From contig JBGRQB010000124.1 in the NCBI GenBank assembly GCA_041725875.1, positions 1-13,355 on the forward strand: a DNA stretch of 13,355 bases. Direction: 5' to 3'. The notes below the pieces were generated by a model that did not search any database, was not told the DNA's origin, and worked only from the letters and a program-made list of their open reading frames with translations. The DNA is from JBGRQB01 sp041725875 (lineage in GTDB: Bacteria; Bacteroidota; Ignavibacteria; Ignavibacteriales; Melioribacteraceae). This document shows positions 7,805-13,355 of the stretch, in pieces. Numbering within the stretch: the stretch's first letter is position 1; the number at the start of each line of letters is the position of its first letter. Position numbers and translations under genes: made by a program.

Positions 7805-7833
7805 ATTATCGAAAGTGTTTCGAATTAGTTAAA
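7805..7833 (-). promoter_or_regulatory. Candidate sigma-70 promoter of the icd-gltA operon
   Basis: On the minus strand TTTAAC (7828-7833), a 17-bp spacer and GATAAT (7805-7810) would start transcription near 7798, about 36 nt before icd. The -35 element is poor and the -10 matches 5 of 6. Confidence 0.35.
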
Positions 7834-7884
7834 TAAGATGCTGAGTCTTCTTAAAAGGTTCATTTTAACAAATTTTTACAGAAA

Positions 7885-7911
7885 AGCAAAATCCCGACTT
7901 TGTCGGGATTA
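7885..7911 (-). terminator. Rho-independent terminator of the exported protein gene
   Basis: A 9-bp perfect stem AATCCCGAC (7890-7898) with GTCGGGATT (7902-7910) and a 3-nt loop lies 27 bp past the stop of the 7938-8858 gene. The downstream minus-strand sequence is T-rich (TTTTGCTTTT). Confidence 0.85.
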
Positions 7912-7937
7912 AAATTTATGATTTGGGGTAGTTGTTT

Positions 7938-8858
7938 TTAGAAGGTAAAAGTTGTTCCGATTTTGAAAGATTCAAAGGTAAGGGAAGCCTCAGATTTAAT
8001 CGGCCAGTTCATATCTTCCTGACGAAGATGGTAAAAGGTGTAATGAAGTGCAGATCTTAATACAAAACTTACTATCGGAGCTGCTTCGGGAGTGGAGAAT
8101 TCAATCTCTTCTATAAATTCATCTAACAAACCTAATGCGCCATACTCCAATGCAAAGCTTCCGAGCATTTCCCAGGTTTTAACTCTTGGGAAAATTGTAT
8201 TTACTTCGTATCCGCCGTTAAAAGCAATCATCGGACCTAATTCTATTTTTAATCCTGCTTCATTTGCAACTGAAAATCTGTAACTGTCTTCATATCTTTC
8301 TATTATGTCAGTCCCTTCAATAATATCTGTCAGAGATAAATGCGCGTTTATAGGTGGTGTAGTAGAAGGAAACGGGTTTTCATCAATTTTTGACCAGGCA
8401 ATTGCCGTCTGATTATAAGGAATAATGGAAAGATGACCACTGTTATATCCCAATCCTTTTCTCCAGCCAAAACCGCCGCGAAGCATTTCCACTTTGTAAT
8501 CGTAATCTCTGTCAATATCCGATTTAAGTGAAGGAGAGACTCTTGAAATAAAAAGGAAGTTTTCCTGAAGAGCAACAAGAGAATATCCTGAGCGGTCGAG
8601 AGAGCTGTAACCTATTTTGAATTCAACCAGACCGTTTTCAGAAAAACTGCCTTTGAAATTTTTGTGGTCAAACGTTACATCGCCGTAGTTGATTTCTATC
8701 ATTGGTCTGGAATCAAATTCCCAATCCCAGATATCATCCCAATCGTCCCAGCCGTGAGAAGATGATCTATAATCTTTGGTGTGCTGTTTTATCTGTGCAG
8801 GAGAAACGCTAATGCATAATGCCAGCAGTATTGATAAAAGAGTAGTAGTTTTCAGCAT
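7938..8858 (-). CDS. Exported protein, probable outer-membrane beta-barrel, unknown function
   Basis: I do not recognise a named family. The 306-residue protein has a signal peptide (about 1-21, cleavage near SPA-Q). It then alternates polar and hydrophobic residues in many short strand-like stretches. It ends in FKIGTTFTF with a C-terminal Phe, the usual recognition end of outer-membrane beta-barrel proteins. Just after the signal, residues 36-48 form a dense Trp/Asp cluster, GWDDWDDIWDWEF. GAGG precedes the ATG. The gene lies alone between two terminators, so it is probably a single transcript. A lipid-A or solute porin-like role is possible but not shown. Confidence 0.75.
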   Translation of the reverse strand: MLKTTTLLSILLALCISVSPAQIKQHTKDYRSSSHGWDDWDDIWDWEFDSRPMIEINYGDVTFDHKNFKGSFSENGLVEFKIGYSSLDRSGYSLVALQENFLFISRVSPSLKSDIDRDYDYKVEMLRGGFGWRKGLGYNSGHLSIIPYNQTAIAWSKIDENPFPSTTPPINAHLSLTDIIEGTDIIERYEDSYRFSVANEAGLKIELGPMIAFNGGYEVNTIFPRVKTWEMLGSFALEYGALGLLDEFIEEIEFSTPEAAPIVSFVLRSALHYTFYHLRQEDMNWPIKSEASLTFESFKIGTTFTF

Positions 8859-8901
8859 ATTAACCTCATAATGAATATTATTCGGAATTTAGACGGTAAC
8901 T

Positions 8902-8930
8902 ATTAAAAGAATGTTACAGAGAGAGGGCAA
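8902..8930 (-). promoter_or_regulatory. Candidate sigma-70 promoter of the exported protein gene
   Basis: TTGCCC (8925-8930), a 17-bp spacer and TTTAAT (8902-8907) on the minus strand sit directly after the response-regulator terminator and about 45-70 bp before the start at 8858. Confidence 0.4.
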
Positions 8931-8956
8931 AAAAAAAGATATCCTAAGGATACCTT
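8929..8956 (-). terminator. Rho-independent terminator of the response regulator gene
   Basis: The stem 8936-8944 with 8948-8956 (9 bp, one G-U in the RNA, 3-nt loop) begins immediately after the stop codon. On the minus strand it runs into a run of nine T (complement of the A-run at 8929-8937). Confidence 0.88.
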
Positions 8957-8957
8957 T

Positions 8958-9353
8958 TTATTGAACTTTAATTCCGGATTTTTGCTCAAGGGTTTTGATA
9001 AGTGTATCCAGCAAAACATCATTTTGAACCGGTTTTGTAAGAAACACATCAACACCAGCATTATATGCATTATCTTTGTCTCTTTGAAAAGCGTGGGCTG
9101 AAAGACCAACAACCGGAAGATCTTTATATTCATCCATTTCTCTGATCTCACGGGTTAACTGTAATCCGTCTTTCTTTCCTCTAAGTGAGATGTCCATTAA
9201 AATAATATCAAATTTACTATTGCCCAATTTTTCGTAAAATGTTTCCGAAGAGTCGCAAATTTCCAAATCAAACTTTCTTTTCAGAAAGATCTGAAGGAAT
9301 TTTTGGTTTTCATAATCATCTTCAACAACTAGTAATCTTGGTTTATCAGCCAT
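8958..9353 (-). CDS. Single-domain response regulator (receiver only)
   Basis: A 131-residue CheY-like receiver with no output domain. The conserved residues are all present: acidic pair D12-D13, phospho-acceptor D54 in ILMDISL, S85 in GLSAHAF, and K107 in TKP. It should be phosphorylated by a sensor kinase and act through protein contact. No kinase gene lies in the window, so its partner is encoded elsewhere. The gene is transcribed divergently from the ECF sigma operon across about 220 bp and ends at its own terminator. The ribosome binding site is weak (CAGG). Confidence 0.92.
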   Translation of the reverse strand: MADKPRLLVVEDDYENQKFLQIFLKRKFDLEICDSSETFYEKLGNSKFDIILMDISLRGKKDGLQLTREIREMDEYKDLPVVGLSAHAFQRDKDNAYNAGVDVFLTKPVQNDVLLDTLIKTLEQKSGIKVQ

Positions 9354-9382
9354 ATTTAAACCTGTTTATGAATTAACTTTTT

Positions 9383-9420
9383 AATTATCGAGTTAAGGTA
9401 TTAATAATTTAACGATAATT
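9383..9420. promoter_or_regulatory. Dyad between the response regulator and ECF operon
   Basis: The arms AATTATCG (9383-9390) and CGATAATT (9413-9420) are perfect. They extend by TTAA/TTAA (9393-9396 with 9409-9412) after a 2-nt bulge. The dyad is 30 bp upstream of the response-regulator start, so it is an operator or leader-hairpin candidate. Smaller palindromes lie further on (AAAATG-AA-CATTTT, 9467-9480). The rest of 9354-9577 is AT-rich with no clear promoter to my eye. Confidence 0.4.
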
Positions 9421-9577
9421 CCTCAATGAACTTTATCTAAACTTTAATATACTATTTTTTTAGTTTAAAATGAACATTTTGCAAATGAAGAAATCTCAAA
9501 ATATTTTTTAGAAAAATTAAAATAATTATCAGAAAATTACGTTTACCTCATTAGAAGCGAAATTTTAGGAGAATATT

Positions 9578-10114
9578 CTGGAAGATTTACTGATACAAAA
9601 AAGCATTACCGGCGATCAATCTGCGTTTAGTAAATTGATTCAAATTTACAGAAGAAGATTATACAGTTTTCTTATCCGGTTGTGCGGTGACAGAGATATT
9701 GCGGATGATTTGTTTCAGGAGACAGTTATAAAAATCTGGAACGGATTAAAGCACTACAGGGAGCAGCAGAAATTTTCTTCCTGGATTTTTACTCTGGCGC
9801 ATAATGTTACAATAGATTACAGAAGAAAAAATAAAATAACCGAAGTGGATATTGAAGAGGTTGAGATAGAATCTTCGGAAAATGTTTTTGAAAATATTGA
9901 ATTAAAGGAAGCCGGTAAAATAGTGGCCGGACTTTTAAAGAATGTACCGGAAAAACAGAAAAGAGTTTTTCTGCTAAGACAGCATTCAGATATGTCGTTT
10001 AAGGAAATTGCCGAGCTGACAAATGAACCGCTTAATACTGTTATAAGTCAGATGAACTACGCAGTAAAAAAAATAAGAAAACAACTAAAGGGAAGTTATG
10101 GACCAGGAAAATAA
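9578..10114 (+). CDS. ECF-type RNA polymerase sigma factor, non-ATG start
   Basis: A 178-residue sigma-70 region 2/region 4 protein. Region 2 holds GDQSAF, then GDRDIADDLFQET (37-49), IKIWNGL and WIFTLAHNVTIDYRRK. An acidic linker joins it to region 4 with LKNVPEKQKRVFLLR and the helix-turn-helix MSFKEIAELTNEPLNTVISQ (139-158). The reading frame is open back to 9569. The residues LEDLLIQKSITGDQSAFSKL encoded before the first TTG (9635) match the standard ECF N-terminus. AGGAG at 9567-9571 points to CTG at 9578 (6-nt spacing) or, less well, ATT at 9575. No ATG is available. The first gene of a three-gene operon, it should recruit RNA polymerase to envelope-response genes. Exact start uncertain. 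Confidence 0.88.
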   Translation: MEDLLIQKSITGDQSAFSKLIQIYRRRLYSFLIRLCGDRDIADDLFQETVIKIWNGLKHYREQQKFSSWIFTLAHNVTIDYRRKNKITEVDIEEVEIESSENVFENIELKEAGKIVAGLLKNVPEKQKRVFLLRQHSDMSFKEIAELTNEPLNTVISQMNYAVKKIRKQLKGSYGPGK

Positions 10115-10697
10115 ATATATGCTTGAAAGATTTGAGGAAGTGATCTGGCAGTATATGGCCTCTGAGCTTTCCGAAAATGAAATGAAGTTTTGGCAGAGTC
10201 AGATTAATAAAAATGTTGAGCTGCAAAACCTGCTGGAAGATTACTCTGGAACAGATCAGTTTTATAAATCGGCTGAACCGGATGATATCAGTGATCTGAA
10301 ATTTGAAAAAGCATTAAATGCTGCGTTTGAAAGTAAATCTGAAAACAGGTTCAAAGTGTGGGTCAAAAAGCTTTTTCCTGAAACAACAGAGATTTCCGGA
10401 CAAGGATACAAACTCATTTTTGGTTCTGCCATGGCAATAATTGCTTCATTAATCTTTCTCTTTTCAGATAAATCAAATCCGGTAAAAGATATCGGGAATG
10501 AGCTGTTTTCCTGGAATGACAATGTTACAACAAATACAATTCATGATATTGAGAACAGTCTCTATTTAATGAAAAACAAGAATGTTGAAAAAACGATTAA
10601 GAAAAAGTTTGTTTCCGATCCGTGGAACAGTCAGATATTATCGATAAAAAATAAGCTTGAGCAAATTCAAACTGAAATTTCAAAGAACAACTTATAA
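10098..10697 (+). CDS. Candidate zinc-less membrane anti-sigma factor
   Basis: This 199-residue protein has one membrane helix at about 103-122 (YKLIFGSAMAIIASLIFLF). The cytoplasmic side carries a short helical domain (10-50) with the pattern WQYMASELSENEMKFWQ, like the YLDGELSPEE helix of anti-sigma factors. The usual HxxxCxxC zinc ligands are replaced (SQINKNVELQNLL), so it would be a zinc-free anti-sigma domain. The C-terminal part (about 123-199) would lie in the periplasm and ends in a helical segment. The start overlaps the sigma-factor stop by 17 bp and has GGGAAG upstream, which is the typical coupled sigma/anti-sigma arrangement. The function comes from position and pattern, not from a confirmed family match. 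Confidence 0.7.
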   Translation: MDQENKYMLERFEEVIWQYMASELSENEMKFWQSQINKNVELQNLLEDYSGTDQFYKSAEPDDISDLKFEKALNAAFESKSENRFKVWVKKLFPETTEISGQGYKLIFGSAMAIIASLIFLFSDKSNPVKDIGNELFSWNDNVTTNTIHDIENSLYLMKNKNVEKTIKKKFVSDPWNSQILSIKNKLEQIQTEISKNNL

Positions 10698-10708
10698 AGG
10701 AGTATATT

Positions 10709-11287
10709 ATGAAAAAGAACATTTTAATATTAGCGGTTTTAATATTTGTTATACAGGGAATCTCTGCCCAGGAAGTAGTAAAACCTCCCAAACCAAGTGA
10801 AGCAGATGTGCTTTCAGAACCGGGATTTTTCAGAAGTACATTGTTAAATGAAGAAGCATATCTGAAACAGCTTTCTGCAACAATGAGAGCCCATCTGGAG
10901 AAAATCAAAAAAGTAGACGAAAGAAAATATATTGAATTGCTAAACGAGGCAAGATTTTCTACCAGAAGTTTTCCGGGGTTCTTTGGTAAAAAACATCATG
11001 GCGACAGAAATGCCATTCTTGAACTGGAAATTCAGAGTCACGCCCTTGCTGCAGAATACAATTTAGGTAAAAAGAACAAAGAGAGTATAAAAACCGAACT
11101 CACTAAAACTTTGGGAAAATTATTTGAATTAAAAGAGAAGGAAAGAACCGAAACTCTCAAAGAGCTTGAAAAGGAGATTGCGGAACTTAGAAAATCTATT
11201 AAAATCAGAAAGCAGAATAAGAATGAAATTATTCGCAGAAGAATAATGGATATTTTGGGTGAACGAGATTACTTTAACTGGGATTAA
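10709..11287 (+). CDS. Secreted coiled-coil protein of the ECF operon
   Basis: I do not recognise a named family. The 192-residue protein has a signal peptide (1-20, cleavage near ISA-Q). A Pro-rich stretch (25-29) and a mixed helical region follow, then a strongly charged helix at about 122-180 (KELEKEIAELRKSIKIRK pattern), likely a coiled coil. It contains no cysteine. A KKHHGDR segment (94-100) could bind metal or a surface, but this is a guess. It starts 11 bp after the anti-sigma candidate with AAAGGAG, so it is the third gene of the operon. By analogy with sensor proteins such as CnrX or Spy-like periplasmic chaperones, it may sense or buffer the stress that releases the sigma factor. 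This is unproven. Confidence 0.72.
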   Translation: MKKNILILAVLIFVIQGISAQEVVKPPKPSEADVLSEPGFFRSTLLNEEAYLKQLSATMRAHLEKIKKVDERKYIELLNEARFSTRSFPGFFGKKHHGDRNAILELEIQSHALAAEYNLGKKNKESIKTELTKTLGKLFELKEKERTETLKELEKEIAELRKSIKIRKQNKNEIIRRRIMDILGERDYFNWD

Positions 11288-11290
11288 TAG

Positions 11291-11318
11291 AAAAAGTCCG
11301 GCTTGTGCCGGACTTTCA
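11291..11318. terminator. Bidirectional terminator between the ECF operon and hsp20
   Basis: The 10-bp perfect stem AAAGTCCGGC (11293-11302) with GCCGGACTTT (11307-11316) and a 4-nt loop sits between convergent genes. The minus strand has the stronger T-run (TTTTTCTATT), serving hsp20. The plus strand has a weaker one serving the sigma operon. Confidence 0.9.
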
Positions 11319-11334
11319 CTTAGGGGGTAATACG

Positions 11335-11634
11335 TTAATTAATGGTTATTTCTCGGTAAGTAGGAGCATTCTTTGGAAGCGTCACCTTCAAAATTCCTTT
11401 TGAAATTTCCGCTCCGATATTTTCAACATCAATCTTATCATTTATCTGGTAAACTTTTTCAAAGTCAAACTCTTCGGTTTTTCCTTTCAAAATAAGATGT
11501 TCTTCCTGTACTTTAATATTGATATCTTCTTTATCAAAACCAGGTACCGGAATTTCTAAAACTACATCTTTTTCATTGTCTTTAATTCTTGATGAATACA
11601 TTGAGCTTTTGCAATTATACTGTGCGTTATACAT
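11335..11634 (-). CDS. hsp20: Short Hsp20/alpha-crystallin small heat-shock protein
   Basis: A 99-residue ATP-independent holdase chaperone that binds unfolding proteins in the cytoplasm. The alpha-crystallin domain fills residues 17-88: VVLEIPVPGFDKEDINIKV, LILKGKTEE, then the hallmark GILKVTLP (80-87). The C-terminal I96-T97-I98 is the I-X-I motif that joins subunits into oligomers. It is shorter than the usual ~140 residues because the N-terminal arm is only about 16 residues and the FxFxRxxxLP segment is reduced to FEKVYQI. This may limit oligomer size. GGAG lies upstream of the ATG. The upstream region contains a sigma-54-like promoter. Confidence 0.9.
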   Translation of the reverse strand: MYNAQYNCKSSMYSSRIKDNEKDVVLEIPVPGFDKEDINIKVQEEHLILKGKTEEFDFEKVYQINDKIDVENIGAEISKGILKVTLPKNAPTYREITIN

Positions 11635-11666
11635 CTCTTTTCTCCTTTTTTATCATTTTGTTTTAT

Positions 11667-11693
11667 GCCACTACTATTCCAAATGCTGTGCCA
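11667..11693 (-). promoter_or_regulatory. Sigma-54-like promoter of hsp20
   Basis: On the minus strand TGGCACAGCATTTGGA (11693-11678) matches the -24 TGGCAC box and the -12 TTGC box with correct spacing. The exception is G instead of C in the second box. Transcription would start near 11667, about 33 nt before the ATG. The -12 mismatch lowers confidence. Confidence 0.4.
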
Positions 11694-11762
11694 AAACTGT
11701 TTTTACCACTAAAACGGAGTTAAAAACAAATCTATACCAAAGGAGTATGAAAAAAATACATA

Positions 11763-11812
11763 ATGTCTGACATTAACTGAAAAAATGTCATATTTGTCTG
11801 AAATTTTGTCAT
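11763..11812. promoter_or_regulatory. Cluster of TGTC motifs upstream of hsp20 and the prohibitin-like gene
   Basis: The palindrome ATGTC-T-GACAT (11763-11773) is followed by ATGTCAT (11785-11791), TTGTCTGA (11794-11801) and TTTGTCAT (11805-11812). Same-type half-sites are spaced 31 bp and 21 bp apart, near whole helical turns. The cluster lies 96-145 bp upstream of the proposed hsp20 start site, where enhancer-binding proteins usually bind. It also precedes the prohibitin-like gene promoter. Confidence 0.4.
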
Positions 11813-11816
11813 AGTC

Positions 11817-11857
11817 TTGAATAAATAACAAACTATGGTGTACAATTAACAGGTTAA
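11817..11857 (+). promoter_or_regulatory. Candidate promoter and operator of the prohibitin-like operon
   Basis: TTGAAT (11817-11822), an 18-bp spacer and TACAAT (11841-11846) resemble a sigma-70 promoter about 90 nt before the ATG. The palindrome TTAAC-AG-GTTAA (11846-11857) covers the likely start point, with a further TTAAC at 11866-11870, as a repressor site might. A perfect TATAAT at 11878-11883 without a good -35 is an alternative. Confidence 0.4.
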
Positions 11858-11943
11858 ATAAAAGATTAACTAAGAGGTATAATTATTGTATATTGAGATG
11901 TTCACAAGATAAAATTTAATTTATAATATAAAACGGAGGAACT

Positions 11944-12816
11944 ATGTTTCTTATTATTTCTGCAGTTGCAGCTGTAATTACATTTATGATGTTTTCGTAT
12001 GCCAAAAAGAATGGTAAAAAGCAGGAAGCTACTTTTGCTATCCTTGCCTGTGTAGTTTCCATTGCCATTGGTGCGTTTCAATTTGTTACTGTAATTCCCG
12101 CCGGTACAGTGGGTGTTGTAGATTTCTTTGGTAATGTTAGTGATAATACTCTGGCTCCCGGGGTAAATGTGGTTAATCCGCTTGCATCTATTCACAAATT
12201 CGATCAGAAGACACAAACTATTACAACACAGATGGGTGTTCCTTCTAAAGAAGGGTTAAATGTACAGCTGGATATTTCTTTACTTTTCCGTATTGATGAA
12301 GGAAAAGCTAATATGATTTACAAAACTGTAGGTCCAAATTATATTGATAAAATTATTATTCCAAAATTCAGATCTATTGTTAGAGATGTGACTGCTAAAT
12401 ATGAAGCAAAAGCTTTGTATACAAGCTCCAGAGATGAATTATCAAACTCTATAATGAAAGGTTTGGATAAAGAAATAAGTGCAAGAGGAATTATTATAGA
12501 ATCTGCTGAATTAAGATCTATTCAGTTACCGCCAAGATTAAAAGAATCTATTGAAGAGAAACTTAAAGCAGAACAGGAAAGTCAGAAAATGGCGTTTGTA
12601 CTGCAAAAAGAGAAACAGGAAGCTGAAAGAAAGAAAATTGAAGCAAGAGGTATTGCCGATTTCCAGAAAATAGTTGCTCAGGGAATCAGTAATCAGTATT
12701 TGAAATGGAAAGGTATAGAAGCCACTGAAAAACTTGCAAGTTCACCAAATTCAAAAGTTATTGTAATTGGTTCCGGTAAAGATGGTTTACCAATAATTTT
12801 AGGCGGAAATAATTAG
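11944..12816 (+). CDS. Prohibitin/SPFH-domain membrane protein
   Basis: A 290-residue member of the prohibitin branch of the SPFH (stomatin/prohibitin/flotillin/HflK) family. Two hydrophobic segments at about 2-18 and 29-50 anchor it. The SPFH domain (about 50-200) reads VIPAGTVGVVDFFGNV, APGVNVVNPLASIHKFD, then QLDISLLFRID and SARGIIIESAELRSIQLP. A coiled coil (about 195-238, rich in Glu/Lys/Ala) follows and then a short variable tail. Such proteins form membrane ring scaffolds and often control membrane proteases or microdomains. A GGAGG site 4 bp before the ATG supports this start. Two membrane segments are more than the single one usual in prohibitins. It is co-transcribed with the DUF971 gene 9 bp downstream. 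Confidence 0.9.
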   Translation: MFLIISAVAAVITFMMFSYAKKNGKKQEATFAILACVVSIAIGAFQFVTVIPAGTVGVVDFFGNVSDNTLAPGVNVVNPLASIHKFDQKTQTITTQMGVPSKEGLNVQLDISLLFRIDEGKANMIYKTVGPNYIDKIIIPKFRSIVRDVTAKYEAKALYTSSRDELSNSIMKGLDKEISARGIIIESAELRSIQLPPRLKESIEEKLKAEQESQKMAFVLQKEKQEAERKKIEARGIADFQKIVAQGISNQYLKWKGIEATEKLASSPNSKVIVIGSGKDGLPIILGGNN

Positions 12817-12825
12817 GAAGTAATA

Positions 12826-13182
12826 ATGGCATCACCAAAAAAGATAAAACTTAACGAACAAAAAACATTGTCAATTATTTGGGATAATGGCAAAACGCAC
12901 ATTTATCCGTTGAAGTTTTTAAGAGATGAATCTCCCGATGCAGGAAACAAAGGAGAAACCGTTTTGTGGCAACATTACGAAGCTCCTGAAAAAGGACCTG
13001 ATAAACCGGGTAAATATGAAGTGGAAAAAATTCAGACTGTCGGGAGTTACGCCATAAATATTTTATGGAAAGATGGCAACAGCGACGGGATCTATTCCTG
13101 GGAGTATTTACTTAAACTCGGGGAACAGATTGAAATGGAAAAAATAATTCCAAATAAAGAAGATATAGACCACGAACATTGA
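12826..13182 (+). CDS. DUF971 / GBBH-like N-terminal domain protein
   Basis: This 118-residue protein matches the DUF971 family (the N-terminal domain of gamma-butyrobetaine hydroxylases). It opens with a strand LSIIWDNGKTHIYPLKFLRD (15-34). It ends with the hallmark VGSYAINILWKDG (72-84) and GIYSWEYL (88-95). Family members often have a Cys-containing loop after the LR motif, but here it is SPDAGNKGE, without cysteine. The domain is also found with Mrp/ApbC iron-sulfur carriers, and its role in bacteria is unclear. AGGAAG precedes the ATG. The gene ends at a strong terminator and is translated directly after the prohibitin-like gene. Confidence 0.86.
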   Translation: MASPKKIKLNEQKTLSIIWDNGKTHIYPLKFLRDESPDAGNKGETVLWQHYEAPEKGPDKPGKYEVEKIQTVGSYAINILWKDGNSDGIYSWEYLLKLGEQIEMEKIIPNKEDIDHEH

Positions 13183-13191
13183 TTAAATAAA

Positions 13192-13221
13192 AAGCCCTGA
13201 CAAATGTCAGGGCTTCTTTTT
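13192..13221 (+). terminator. Rho-independent terminator of the prohibitin-DUF971 operon
   Basis: A 10-bp perfect stem AAGCCCTGAC (13192-13201) with GTCAGGGCTT (13206-13215) and loop AAAT is followed by CTTTTT. It lies 9 bp past the DUF971 stop. Confidence 0.92.
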
Positions 13222-13254
13222 ATAAACAACTTTTCTGGTAGTGTAAGAAGATTT

Positions 13255-13355
13255 GTGTAAATGGAATTACTTCCCAGTAACGTAGTTGAGTGTATCGAAA
13301 CGAAGTTACTGTGAAAATGCAAAAAATAATTAAGATATTTGTAAAACATTTACAC
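13255..13355. repeat. Inverted-repeat-bounded segment, possible MITE or dispersed repeat
   Basis: GTGTAAATG (13255-13263) is perfectly repeated in inverted form as CATTTACAC (13347-13355, the window end, so the arm may continue). Inside are CAGTAAC (13275-13281) and its inverse GTTACTG (13305-13311). No ORF is credible within. The internal GTTGAGTGTATCGAAACG resembles dispersed repeats that I recall from Bacteroidota-like genomes; this recollection is unverified. Confidence 0.45.

Noticed and set aside
8348..9151. Minus-strand open frames overlapping the exported protein and response regulator
   Set aside because: They are alternative-frame shadows of genes with clear signal peptide or receiver motifs, and one reads through a strong terminator.
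9635..10114. TTG at 9635 as the start of the sigma factor
   Set aside because: It lacks a Shine-Dalgarno site and cuts off residues that match the family N-terminus.
11902..12216. A 104-codon minus-strand open frame at the start of the prohibitin-like gene
   Set aside because: It is antisense to the N-terminal coding part of a well-supported SPFH gene; low-complexity Asn/Cys/Ser-rich translation.
13092..13349. An 85-codon minus-strand open frame at the window end
   Set aside because: It runs through the operon terminator and antisense into the DUF971 gene; its composition is non-protein-like and it overlaps the inverted-repeat segment.

Overview
The window is AT-rich with tight gene spacing, and most genes have clear Shine-Dalgarno sequences (AGGAG-type). 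Its proteins resemble those of the Bacteroidota/Chlorobi/Ignavibacteria group: TlpA-like thioredoxin lipoproteins, secretin-like outer-membrane proteins, ECF sigma factors, a stand-alone receiver protein, and a eukaryote-like citrate synthase paired with an NAD-type isocitrate dehydrogenase. Strong Shine-Dalgarno sites fit Ignavibacteria-like lineages better than classical Bacteroidia, which usually lack them. This assignment is an inference from gene style; no phylogeny was run.

Layout. From 1 to 1287 (+) lies the 3' part of a YidE/AspT-type transporter with two RCK_C domains. A convergent gene-free gap follows (1288-1677), holding a GC-rich structured island. From 1678 to 3991 (-) is a two-gene operon: a short secretin-like protein, then an 11-bp-overlapping lipoprotein of the polysaccharide deacetylase fold. 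Its leader contains a large nested hairpin. From 4237 to 5145 (-) is a TPR-like/TlpA thioredoxin lipoprotein with its own terminator. From 5323 to 7762 (-) is an icd-gltA operon: NAD-type isocitrate dehydrogenase, then mitochondrial-like citrate synthase, two early oxidative TCA-cycle enzymes. From 7938 to 8858 (-) is an exported, probably outer-membrane beta-barrel protein. From 8958 to 9353 (-) is a single-domain response regulator, divergent from the next operon.

From about 9578 to 11287 (+) is a three-gene envelope-signalling module. It comprises an ECF sigma factor whose natural start appears to be a non-ATG codon, an overlapping membrane anti-sigma candidate that lacks the zinc ligands, and a secreted coiled-coil protein. 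A two-way terminator separates it from a convergent short Hsp20 (11335-11634, -). The Hsp20 upstream region carries a sigma-54-like promoter and a cluster of TGTC motifs. From 11944 to 13182 (+) a prohibitin/SPFH membrane protein and a DUF971 protein form an operon that ends in a strong terminator. The last ~100 bp are bounded by a perfect 9-bp inverted repeat and look like a short dispersed repeat.

No tRNA, rRNA, CRISPR array, transposase or phage gene was seen. The most system-like and least explained parts are the ECF/anti-sigma/coiled-coil triad, the secretin-deacetylase pair with its structured leader, and the hsp20 upstream region.
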